Positions 18,512 to 27,151 of a stretch of 64,000 nt of DNA are shown here, one piece after another. The notes under the pieces were generated by a model that was not told the origin of the DNA, searched no databases, and saw only the letters and a program-made list of their open reading frames with translations. Position numbers and translations under genes: made by a program. The DNA lies in NCBI GenBank assembly GCA_017993055.1, contig JAGONM010000013.1:18882-82881 (forward strand). Reading direction: 5' to 3'. Numbering within the stretch: the first letter of the stretch is position 1; every line of letters begins with the position of its first letter. The stretch comes from Armatimonadota bacterium. Lineage in GTDB: Bacteria > Armatimonadota > UBA5829 > DTJY01.

Positions 18512-20521
18512 TCATTTCGCGACCTTGATCAGCCAGGCGGCATGGGGGAGGACCTCAGCGGCGAAGGAATCGGTGAAGGTGCCCAGGTCGCGGCGCATCC
18601 AGAGGTCGCGGACCGGGAGGCCCCTCAACCCCGACCCCTCTCGCCCGGAGGGGCGAGGGGAGCTCAGGCCGATGTCCGACCAGCGGACGGTGACCTTGGT
18701 CTTGTAGTTGCCCCGGTTGAAGAGCGCAACGGCCTTCGTGCCGTCCGAGAGCGGGCGGGCCCAGACCTCCAGGTCGCCTTCATGCCATACCCTGTGCGCC
18801 GCCTTGCCGAGCGGGTCCTGGTCAACCGCGATCACCTCGTCGTTGCTGAGCACGTCGAGGGTGAACTGGTCCATCTCCATGATGTCGCCGCCGATGAGCA
18901 GCGGGGCTGCGGCCATGCACCAGAGCGTCATCTGCGTGATCTGCTCGTTCTGCGTGAGCTTCGACGGGCGCAGGTTGCCGAATCCGACCTTGCCGATGCA
19001 CAGCATGTCGGGATCGTTCCAGTGGCCCGGGCCGGCGTACTTGCCCTTCTCGGCCGAAGAGAACCCGATCCGTGCCATGTTCCCCCAGCTGTCGAGCAGG
19101 TCGCCCGTCGTGCGCCACATGTTCGCGCCGACGAGATCGCCCCACTCCCAGACGTTGCCCATGCCGTACTGGCAGAGGCTGTAGACCATGTCCCGGCCGC
19201 TCGCGTCGAGCGCGTAGCGCATGATAGCGTAGGGCTTCTGAAGCTCGGGGATGCTCTTGTCCTTCGCGATCCCTCCGTAGGTGCACCAGTCGTGCTTGAA
19301 GAAGTCGACGCCCCACCTGGCGTAGGTCTTCGCATCCTGGACCTCGTGCTGATAGGTGCCCTCATACCGGCCGCAGGTCAGCGGGCCGGGCGAGGAGTAG
19401 ATGCCGAACTTGAGGCCCCTGGCGTGGATATAGTCGGACATCACCTTCATGTCGGGGAACTTCTCGTTGGCCTGAATCTCGCCGGCCGCGTCGCGCTCGC
19501 CCTCCCAGCAGTCGTCAATGTTGACGTACTGGTATCCGTGACCCGCGAGGCCGGACTCGACCATCTTGTCGGCGTGCGCCATCATGATATCGGCGGTTAT
19601 ATGCCGGCCCCAGCAGTACCAGGAGTTCCAGCCCATCGGCGGGGTGAGCGCGAGTTTGCGGTTGCCGCCGACGATGGCAAGGGTGCTCCGGGCGGTCCGG
19701 GCGGAGTCGCTGACGGCGACATCCACCTTCCACTCACCGGCAGACTGCAATGCACCGGTGATTACTCCGGTGGCCGGATCGAGGCGCAGACCGGCGGGGA
19801 GGCCCTTCGCGGAGTAGGTGAGCTTGCCCTTACCGGTCGCGGGAATCTTGAAGAGGAACGGGCGGCCCGGTGTCGCGCCGGTGATGCGCGGGTAGTTGAT
19901 CCGCAGCGTCTCGTTGTCGGCGTGCGCGATCTGCATCGGCTCCTGGCCGAGGTGCGCGAGCGACTGCGGGTATTGAGCCTTGTCAGCCATCATGGGGATG
20001 AATATACACGCGTCGGCCCAATCGGCGTGGTCGAAGTTGATGTTGTCACCGGCGTCCTCCACGGTCAGGGTCATGGTCTTGGCGCCTTCCAGCGAGACGC
20101 CGAGCCGGATCGGCTTGTCGCCGCCCTTCATGACGGCTGTCCGGGCAACGATCTTGCCGTCTACGAGGATATTGAAGATCACCGAGCCCTGTCCGGCGGT
20201 CTCATCATCCACGCCGACAGTGGCGATGAAGGCCTTCGCGGTCCCTCTGAGGTCTACGATGAACTCGCTCACGGCGTGGGTCCCGACTCCTCGCTCGAAA
20301 ACGGTCCCGCCGAGTGTCATCGGCTTGTCGATGATCGACTTGCCGACCCTGGGCGTCCCGTAGTCCTGGAACATGTTGCTCAGGTCGAGGCTCTCCAGGG
20401 GGACGGCCGTCCATGTGGCGTCGATCCCGGGCATCTCGGGGATGATTGCGGTGATGTCGGCGAATGCGCATGCCGTCGAGACGCACAACAACGCAGCGAA
20501 AAGAATCCGTCTAGTCATCAT
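18512..20521 (-). CDS. secreted NPCBM-GH27 alpha-galactosidase-like glycoside hydrolase
   Basis: 669 residues. After a signal peptide there is an NPCBM-type carbohydrate-binding domain (about residues 30-175), an Ig-like putative domain (about 200-290) and a GH27 barrel. The GH27 nucleophile is Asp411 in FFKHDWC and the acid/base Asp is 474 in RTTGDLLDSW; the GWNSWY segment is also typical. It most likely releases alpha-galactose or a related sugar. The C-terminal beta domain carries a 14-residue Pro/Gly/Arg insertion (SSPRPSGREGSG) encoded by a palindromic repeat. The start has GGAGG eight bases upstream. It is divergent from the GH2 gene. Confidence 0.9.
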   Translation of the reverse strand: MMTRRILFAALLCVSTACAFADITAIIPEMPGIDATWTAVPLESLDLSNMFQDYGTPRVGKSIIDKPMTLGGTVFERGVGTHAVSEFIVDLRGTAKAFIATVGVDDETAGQGSVIFNILVDGKIVARTAVMKGGDKPIRLGVSLEGAKTMTLTVEDAGDNINFDHADWADACIFIPMMADKAQYPQSLAHLGQEPMQIAHADNETLRINYPRITGATPGRPFLFKIPATGKGKLTYSAKGLPAGLRLDPATGVITGALQSAGEWKVDVAVSDSARTARSTLAIVGGNRKLALTPPMGWNSWYCWGRHITADIMMAHADKMVESGLAGHGYQYVNIDDCWEGERDAAGEIQANEKFPDMKVMSDYIHARGLKFGIYSSPGPLTCGRYEGTYQHEVQDAKTYARWGVDFFKHDWCTYGGIAKDKSIPELQKPYAIMRYALDASGRDMVYSLCQYGMGNVWEWGDLVGANMWRTTGDLLDSWGNMARIGFSSAEKGKYAGPGHWNDPDMLCIGKVGFGNLRPSKLTQNEQITQMTLWCMAAAPLLIGGDIMEMDQFTLDVLSNDEVIAVDQDPLGKAAHRVWHEGDLEVWARPLSDGTKAVALFNRGNYKTKVTVRWSDIGLSSPRPSGREGSGLRGLPVRDLWMRRDLGTFTDSFAAEVLPHAAWLIKVAK
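18620..18662. repeat. palindromic repeat element inserted in the GH27 coding sequence
   Basis: A roughly 43-bp C/G-rich stretch contains an imperfect inverted repeat (CCCCTCTCGCCC at 18635-18646 against GGGGCGAGGGG at 18650-18660). On the minus strand it encodes in-frame filler between the conserved WSDIGLS and LPVRDLW segments of GH27. Such elements are usually intergenic. Confidence 0.7.
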
Positions 20522-20606
20522 GAATCCTGCCTCCTACTTGCCCGCGCAACCTGCGCTGATATAGAATAGTCCAAAGCGAATGCTTCTGGCAACAGGAGAT
20601 GTTACA

Positions 20607-23600
20607 ATGCGAATCTTCGCGCTAATTTCGATGCTCGTGCTCTGGACCGGCGTGTGTGCGGCGGAGACCCCCGCGCAGATGTTGGCCGCGGACGAAAAGG
20701 TAGTCATCCGATTCCAGCCGGCTGGTACGAGGGTCCCGGATGGAATGCTCGTGAACGACGGATCGGTCTACTCGGCTGAGAAGGGCCTCGGATGGGACCA
20801 GGACCTCCGCTCGCAGGGGCGCGACCGCGGGGACGGATGCACGGGAGTGGCGCTCCTCGACCGCGGCGTGACGACGGCGGCGTTCAACGTCACCCTCCCG
20901 GACGGTGACTACCTCTTCGAGGTCACCGCATGGGACACGGGTTTCACGACCGGCATCACGCCGCTGATCGACGGTGAGGCGGCGCTCGGCTCGATGCGCC
21001 TGCGGTCAGGCGAGAAGGGCATGATGACCATCCCCGTTACCGCAAGGGACGGGAAGGCGTCGGTCGTGCTGACCGGCGGGATCAGCGCATATCCGAACTG
21101 CATGGTGCACGAGATCGTGATCATACCTGCGTCCGCTCAGCCTGACAGGTTCCGGCTCGTGAGCAGCACGGTTCAGACTTATCTCACCAACATCGAGAAG
21201 ACACGGATCGATCAAGAGGAGAAGCATTCGCGGCAGAGGGCGGCGTACAGGGCGGTCGTGGTGGAGGACGAGAAGACGCCTCGGCAGACGATTGATCTCA
21301 CAGGAGACTGGCTCTTCCGGCCATCGCAGGACGCCGGAACGGGTGCTGACCCGATCACCATGGATGCGAACTGGCACGTGCTCGGGGTGCCGCAGTTCTG
21401 GAATCCGACCGAGTGGTGGATCTACACGACGGCGAACGGCACGTCGCACAACTACATCCGCAAGGAGATCCAGCGCTGCGAGGACTTCACCTTCGACTAC
21501 AAGACGACCGAGAGCGGCTGGTATCGCCAGTGGATCAAGGTCCCTTCCTCGATGAAGGGCAGGCGGCTCGTGCTAAGGTTCGACGCCGTCGCGAGCTTCG
21601 CGGAGGTCTACTGGAACGGCCGGAAGGTCGGCTCGCACGTCGGGATGTTCGGTCCGTTCGAATGCGAGGTGACGGACGAGGTCCGGTTCGGCGAGTTGAA
21701 CCTGCTGGCGGTGATGGTCGGATCGAGCAAGACCGACCCGAGCTTCGCGAAGGACAGCGTCGGCGTTGCGGTTACGGTCAACATCACCAAGGACATGCTG
21801 AACTCACTGCCGCACGGTTGGTTCAAGAACGGCATGGCGGGCATCTGGCAGCCGGTGTCCCTGGAGGTCACGGGCAAGGGACGGATCGACGACGTCTACT
21901 TCCAGCCATTCCTTGATGGAGCACTGATCGAGACTCATACCAGCGGCGTGCTGCTGAAGGACGTCGAGGTCCGCCACACAATCGTAGACGCAGCCACCGG
22001 TAGGACGCTGGTGACCGGGAACGCCAGGGAATACTCAGGCCCGTCAGAAGATGGAAAGGTCCAGAAAGACGCTCTCTTCCGGAATCTGAATCCCAAACTG
22101 TGGTCGCCGGAGCATCCGAACCTCTACAGACTGAGGACCCAACTCTTCGCCAACGGCGTGATATTCGACGAGAAGACGATCACCGTCGGGTTCAAGACCT
22201 TTGAGGCAAAGGGCAACCGCCTCTACCTGAACGGCAAGCCCTACTACATCCGGGGCGCAGACATGCCTCCGCACGGACTCATGCCGAACGACAAGGCGCT
22301 CGCAGACAAGTTCATGAAGCTGATGCACGACGGGAACGAGATGGCGACGCGGTTTCACATGTGCCCTCCCAGCAAGATCTGGATGGACGCCGCCGACAAG
22401 CAGGGCGTCGGCACGAGCGTCGGGGAGACGTGGCCGTGGGTGCTGATGGGCGACACGCCGATCCCCGATCCCAAGCTCATGGAGGTCTGGAAGAACGAGT
22501 TCCGGGAGGTCGTGAAGGCGAACCGCAATCACCCGAGCCTGATGCTCTGGACGATCAGCAACGAGAGCTACTTCGAGGGCGGGCGCGATCCCGACAAGAA
22601 TCGGCAGACCGAGAAGTACCGCTGGTTCTCAGACGTCATCAAGGCTGCGAGAGAGGCCGACCCGAAGACCCCGGTCGTCCTGCACTCGGGGTACGTCCGC
22701 AATCAGGGGGACTACGATACCCTCCTCACGCCGAACAAGCTCGATGACGGCGACGTGGACGACAAGCATGCCTACTTCGGCTGGTATTCGACCTCGCCGT
22801 TCCAGTTCGATTACCAGAAGAGCATCGAGGCAAGCGTCTCGAAAACCAGGCCGCTCATCAGCCAGGAGGCCTCGACCGGATACCCCGACAACGACACGGG
22901 GCACCCGGTCGAGTCGTATATCCGCGACCACGTCGTCCCGCAGGCGTGGGTCGGCAAGTACGGCACCTTCGAGGAGCGGCCGGACATGTTCCTCGACATC
23001 CACGGGCAGATCACCAAGGAGTACGCCGAGAAGGTGCGCCGGGATCGGACCGACCTCTCGGGATGGATGCTCTTCGCCAACTGCTGCTGGTTCAAGGACG
23101 TCTATGATGCCGAGACGATCGCCCCATACCCCGCATACTACGGGGTGCAGTTGGCGCATCAGCCGGTGCTCGTATCCCTGGCGCTCCACGACCGGCATTT
23201 CGAGGCGGGCCGGACGTTCATCGGCGAGGTCGTGGTGGTGAACGACGACCCGGATCGGCCGGAAGTGAAGGACCTCACGCTGAGGTGGCACATCTTCGGC
23301 AAGGGCCCGGATTGGGGCACGTCCGGCTCGGTTCCGTTCCCCGAATGCGCGTACGACGGCAAGAGCCGGCAGTCGGTCGAGTTCACAGTGCCGTCGAGGC
23401 TCTACACCGAGCGCGCGCCGATGACCCTCGAACTCACGCTGCTCCAGGGCGACGAGGTGATCTCGCGGAACGAGTATCCGCTGATCTGCGCGACGCAGGA
23501 CTGGTACTCGCAGGGCGGAGGCACGATATACACGCTGGACGCGGACGCCCGGACCCGTGACTACCTGAAGGACCTGGGATATGAGTGTCATGACATCGGC

Positions 23601-24107
23601 GGCGAACTGGGAACGCTGATCGGACGCGGCTCCGTGATCGTGGCCGGTCCCAATGACCATGCCGAACGTATAGGCACCTACCTCGAGGGCAGTGCCAACG
23701 TCCTGATGATCCAGCCGGATGCCGAGACGATCAAGAGCGTCACCGGCCGGGACTGGACGATGATAGACGCGAGCGGCGACTTCGTCGAGGTGTACGAGAG
23801 CGACCTCCTCGCCGGGATGGACCCGATGGACATGCACTGGTGGAACGCGTCCCCGGGCGGACTCGTGAGGGTCTGCAGCAAGTCGTACCAGATGCCGGAC
23901 GCGCCGGGACTGACGAAGCTCGCGCAGCACATCCAGCCGCACAGCTACCTCAGGCAGGGTAAGGAGCAGATCGCGCGGTATACGTCGTGGCCGGTGGTCG
24001 AGTTGGAGGTCGGCAGGGGACGGCTGATCATCAGTAGCATGCTTCTCGCCGAAGATCCGATCGCCAAGCGCTTCACGGCGAACCTGGTGAGCTATCTGAT
24101 GAAGTAA
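20607..24107 (+). CDS. secreted GH2-family glycoside hydrolase (large)
   Basis: 1166 residues with a signal peptide. An N-terminal malectin-like carbohydrate-binding region precedes the GH2 sugar-binding and Ig-like domains and a TIM barrel. The acid/base is Glu653 in WTISNESYFEGG and the nucleophile is Glu754 in PLISQEAS. The C-terminal third (from about residue 880) is extra beta-sandwich followed by a ThuA/GATase-like segment. This architecture fits beta-galactosidase, beta-glucuronidase or beta-mannosidase; specificity cannot be read here. AGGAG precedes the chosen ATG at 20607. It is transcribed away from the GH27 gene, with which it shares a promoter region. Confidence 0.88.
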   Translation: MRIFALISMLVLWTGVCAAETPAQMLAADEKVVIRFQPAGTRVPDGMLVNDGSVYSAEKGLGWDQDLRSQGRDRGDGCTGVALLDRGVTTAAFNVTLPDGDYLFEVTAWDTGFTTGITPLIDGEAALGSMRLRSGEKGMMTIPVTARDGKASVVLTGGISAYPNCMVHEIVIIPASAQPDRFRLVSSTVQTYLTNIEKTRIDQEEKHSRQRAAYRAVVVEDEKTPRQTIDLTGDWLFRPSQDAGTGADPITMDANWHVLGVPQFWNPTEWWIYTTANGTSHNYIRKEIQRCEDFTFDYKTTESGWYRQWIKVPSSMKGRRLVLRFDAVASFAEVYWNGRKVGSHVGMFGPFECEVTDEVRFGELNLLAVMVGSSKTDPSFAKDSVGVAVTVNITKDMLNSLPHGWFKNGMAGIWQPVSLEVTGKGRIDDVYFQPFLDGALIETHTSGVLLKDVEVRHTIVDAATGRTLVTGNAREYSGPSEDGKVQKDALFRNLNPKLWSPEHPNLYRLRTQLFANGVIFDEKTITVGFKTFEAKGNRLYLNGKPYYIRGADMPPHGLMPNDKALADKFMKLMHDGNEMATRFHMCPPSKIWMDAADKQGVGTSVGETWPWVLMGDTPIPDPKLMEVWKNEFREVVKANRNHPSLMLWTISNESYFEGGRDPDKNRQTEKYRWFSDVIKAAREADPKTPVVLHSGYVRNQGDYDTLLTPNKLDDGDVDDKHAYFGWYSTSPFQFDYQKSIEASVSKTRPLISQEASTGYPDNDTGHPVESYIRDHVVPQAWVGKYGTFEERPDMFLDIHGQITKEYAEKVRRDRTDLSGWMLFANCCWFKDVYDAETIAPYPAYYGVQLAHQPVLVSLALHDRHFEAGRTFIGEVVVVNDDPDRPEVKDLTLRWHIFGKGPDWGTSGSVPFPECAYDGKSRQSVEFTVPSRLYTERAPMTLELTLLQGDEVISRNEYPLICATQDWYSQGGGTIYTLDADARTRDYLKDLGYECHDIGGELGTLIGRGSVIVAGPNDHAERIGTYLEGSANVLMIQPDAETIKSVTGRDWTMIDASGDFVEVYESDLLAGMDPMDMHWWNASPGGLVRVCSKSYQMPDAPGLTKLAQHIQPHSYLRQGKEQIARYTSWPVVELEVGRGRLIISSMLLAEDPIAKRFTANLVSYLMK

Positions 24108-24247
24108 CATCCAGTCGTGGGAAGCGTCTCCAGACGGCAGATGGTGGTGCGCCAGGGCCGTCTCTCGATACACGCGCCGGAGCGCGCACTCGAGATTGGG
24201 CGGTTCTGGTTTCGGATAGAGCCTGACGGTTGTATTAGGAGTGGGTA

Positions 24248-26293
24248 ATGTCAAGACGTTTATGCGCTGTTCTGCTGCTCGTTATGATTCTGGCGGTCGC
24301 ATCGTATGCGGCTGAGCCGTTCACGTTCATTCACATATCGGATGTGCACGTCAACTCGCAGGGAAAGCACACCGAGAAGCTGCGGGCCATCGCCGACGAG
24401 ATCGAGGCCATGAACCCGAAGCCGGCGCTCGTCGTATGCACGGGCGACCTGGTGGAGGTCGGCTTCGAATCCGAGTTCCAGCAGTACAAGGCCGCGATGG
24501 AGAGCTTCGGCGTCCCCGTCTACAACGTCTCCGGCAACCACGAGACCAAGTGGTCGAACTGGGGCAAGTTCGGCCCGACGAAGTTCCTCGGCCAGGACCC
24601 GTACTACAGCTTCGATCACGGCGGCGTGCACTTCGTCGGCCTGGACAGCGCGCTCTGGCTCGAGCACTACGGCATCCTCGACCAGCACATGCTGACGTGG
24701 CTGAAGGCCGACCTGGAGAAGGCCGGCAAGGATACGCCGTCCGTGCTCTTTTACCACCACATGCCGGGGTTCATCCCGAACGAGGACCAGCTTCTCCGCA
24801 CGATCAGGCCCTTCAATGTGAAGCTCATACTCGTGGGGCACGGGCACAACTTCAAGACCTGGCGGAAGAACGGCGTACTCTTTCAGGAGGTCAAGGGCGT
24901 CATGAACGCTCCCGGGGGCTACCGGATTCTGGAGGTGACCGGCGACGAGATCAAGAGCTACACGAAGATCACGGGAGGAGAGAAGACGGCCGATGGAACC
25001 GTCTCCCTCAAGCCGACCACCAATCCCGTCTCCCTCCTCCGCCCGAAGACCGGACGCATAGTAGAGGGCCAAGTGCAGGTTCGCGCGCGGGTAGGTGCCC
25101 TGATGGAGAAGGTGGAGTACGCCGTTGACGGCGACTACAAGCCGATCGAGCGCGGCAGGTCCGGCATCTACGAGGCGAAGTCGGACTTCAGCGGTACGCC
25201 CGGCCGGCACCTGGTCTCGGTCCGCGCGACCGACAAGGACGGCATGGAGTGGTCGGATGCCGCGTGGGTCCGCATTGGGGCGGGCGGCAAGGAAGCATGG
25301 CATATCAACGTCTCCGGCGCGATCGAGCGCCCGATCCGGGCGGATGGCGACCGGCTCTACTTCGGCTGCTGGGGCGGCGACGTGTACTGCCTCGATGCAC
25401 GAACTGGGAAAGAGATCTGGCGGAAGAACGTAGGGGCCGACACGATCAGCTATCCTGCGGTATCGGACGGCCTGGTCTTCCTGGGATCGGTGAACGGGAA
25501 GATTCTCGCGCTCAATGCAGACACCGGCAAACAGGCGTGGGAGTACAAGACCGACGGCCCGGTGTGCGGTTCGCCTGCCGTTGGCGAAGGCAAGGTCTTC
25601 ATCGGCTCGGGCGATTGCTCGTTCTACGCGATCGATGCGAATACCGGCGATCTTGCCTGGCGCTACGAGATGAAGCGGATGAACCAGACCGTGCCGATCT
25701 ACATGAACGGCGTGGTCTACTTCGGCGCGTGGGACGGGCACTTCCATGCCGTCAGTGCAGCGACCGGCAAGGACGTATGGCTGTACAAGACCGGCGATAC
25801 GCTCTACTGGTCGCCCTCGAACTCCGATCCGTCTACGGACGGCAAGAGCATCGTTGTGACCGCCTACCAGGGCGAGACGCCGGGCGCGCCGGACGTCTTC
25901 TGCATAGACTTGAAGACCGGCGGCGAGGTATGGAAGCGCAAGAACCCGGGCGGGAAGTCGCTCGCCATCTTCAACAGCCCCATGGTGGTCGGAGACAGGT
26001 TCTACCTGCCGGACGTCGGCGGCAACCTCTACTGCATGAGGATGTCCGACGGCGGAGAGACATGGCGCACCACGATCGGCCAGACCAGCTACGACAACTG
26101 GCCGGTGTACGCGGACGGCAAGCTCTACGTCTCGGGCCTGCGGGGGAACCTCGTCTGCTTCGATGCGGCAACCGGCGACAAGGAGTGGACCTATTCCACC
26201 GGCAACGGATACCTGCTCGCATCGCCGACGGTCTGGAAGGACCTGGTGATCGTCCCGTCTATGGACGGCACGGTCACGGCGGTGAAGCGGTAA
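24248..26293 (+). CDS. secreted metallophosphoesterase fused to PQQ-like beta-propeller
   Basis: 681 residues. After a signal peptide, the calcineurin-like phosphoesterase motifs are in order: DVH near the start (HISDVHVNSQ), GDLVE, GNHE and the C-terminal metal pair GHGHN. From about residue 345 to the end the sequence is PQQ-type propeller repeats, with recurrent tags such as YCLDARTGKEIW, LALNADTGKQAW and YAIDANTGDLAW. It should be a periplasmic or surface phosphoesterase using the propeller as a scaffold or substrate platform. AGGAGTGG precedes the ATG at 24248. Its TAA overlaps the next start by one base. Confidence 0.9.
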   Translation: MSRRLCAVLLLVMILAVASYAAEPFTFIHISDVHVNSQGKHTEKLRAIADEIEAMNPKPALVVCTGDLVEVGFESEFQQYKAAMESFGVPVYNVSGNHETKWSNWGKFGPTKFLGQDPYYSFDHGGVHFVGLDSALWLEHYGILDQHMLTWLKADLEKAGKDTPSVLFYHHMPGFIPNEDQLLRTIRPFNVKLILVGHGHNFKTWRKNGVLFQEVKGVMNAPGGYRILEVTGDEIKSYTKITGGEKTADGTVSLKPTTNPVSLLRPKTGRIVEGQVQVRARVGALMEKVEYAVDGDYKPIERGRSGIYEAKSDFSGTPGRHLVSVRATDKDGMEWSDAAWVRIGAGGKEAWHINVSGAIERPIRADGDRLYFGCWGGDVYCLDARTGKEIWRKNVGADTISYPAVSDGLVFLGSVNGKILALNADTGKQAWEYKTDGPVCGSPAVGEGKVFIGSGDCSFYAIDANTGDLAWRYEMKRMNQTVPIYMNGVVYFGAWDGHFHAVSAATGKDVWLYKTGDTLYWSPSNSDPSTDGKSIVVTAYQGETPGAPDVFCIDLKTGGEVWKRKNPGGKSLAIFNSPMVVGDRFYLPDVGGNLYCMRMSDGGETWRTTIGQTSYDNWPVYADGKLYVSGLRGNLVCFDAATGDKEWTYSTGNGYLLASPTVWKDLVIVPSMDGTVTAVKR

Positions 26294-27063
26294 TGCACCT
26301 CGAACTCTGGCAGTGGGCGATGGGAGCCGGCGCGGCTCTGCTCGTGGGAATATCGAAGACCGGCATCCCCGGCGTGGGCATCCTGGTCGTGCCGCTGCTG
26401 GCGGCGACGTTCGGCGGGCGGCCGTCGATCGGGATCATGCTCCCGATGCTGATCATGGGCGACATCTTCGCCGCCACCTGGTACAGACGCCACGTGCAGT
26501 GGGACAAGCTCATCGGCTTGCTCCCGTGGGTCGTCGTCGGGCTCGCGATCGGGACGGTCACTCTGTGGAAGACGGGCAAGATGACCGGCACGAGAGACCT
26601 CATCGGGCAGATGATGGGGGTGCTCGTGCTGATCATGATCGCGGTGTACTTCCTGCAGAAGTCCCTTGGTGAGAAGCTAACCCCGAAGTCGAAGATCGGC
26701 ATGGCAGGCACCGGCGTCTCGGCAGGGTTCTCGACGATGGTATCGAACGCGGCCGGGCCGATCATGCAGATCTACCTGGCCGCTCACAGGTTGCCGAAGA
26801 ACGAGTTCATGGGCACGATCGCCTGGTACTTCTTCACGATCAACCTGAGCAAGCTGCCGGTCTACATCGTGCTCAGCATGCTAAACCCCGGCAACCCGAT
26901 CGTCACCAAATCCTCGGCGATCTTCAACCTCCTCATATTCCCGGTCATCGTCGTGGGCGTCTACATCGGCAAGTGGATACTCCCCCGGATGTCGCAGAAG
27001 CAGTTCGATGTCGCGGTCTTCGCCCTTGCGGCGGCGGGCGCAATCAAGCTGCTCATTGGGTAA
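26293..27063 (+). CDS. sulfite exporter TauE/SafE family membrane protein
   Basis: 256 residues with about seven hydrophobic spans. The N-terminal LLVGISKTGIPGVG and the second-half VSAGFSTMVSNAAGP segments are the two TauE/SafE repeats. Members move sulfonates, sulfite, taurine or other organosulfur compounds. The ATG shares one base with the preceding TAA (TAATG), so it is translationally coupled to the phosphoesterase-propeller gene; that pairing hints at a sulfur- or phosphate-linked ligand released outside the cell, which is inference. Confidence 0.85.
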   Translation: MHLELWQWAMGAGAALLVGISKTGIPGVGILVVPLLAATFGGRPSIGIMLPMLIMGDIFAATWYRRHVQWDKLIGLLPWVVVGLAIGTVTLWKTGKMTGTRDLIGQMMGVLVLIMIAVYFLQKSLGEKLTPKSKIGMAGTGVSAGFSTMVSNAAGPIMQIYLAAHRLPKNEFMGTIAWYFFTINLSKLPVYIVLSMLNPGNPIVTKSSAIFNLLIFPVIVVGVYIGKWILPRMSQKQFDVAVFALAAAGAIKLLIG

Positions 27064-27151
27064 CTGGAGAGAGCACCCGCGGGAGTAAAGATTCCGCTCG
27101 CCATCGCGTCTAGTATGATGTATGATATGTCTATTCGCTGGAGGGAATGAC

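Noticed and set aside
22629..24254. Long minus-strand ORF opposite the GH2 gene
   Set aside because: It is the antisense shadow of the GH2 gene with a composition typical of high-GC antisense frames.
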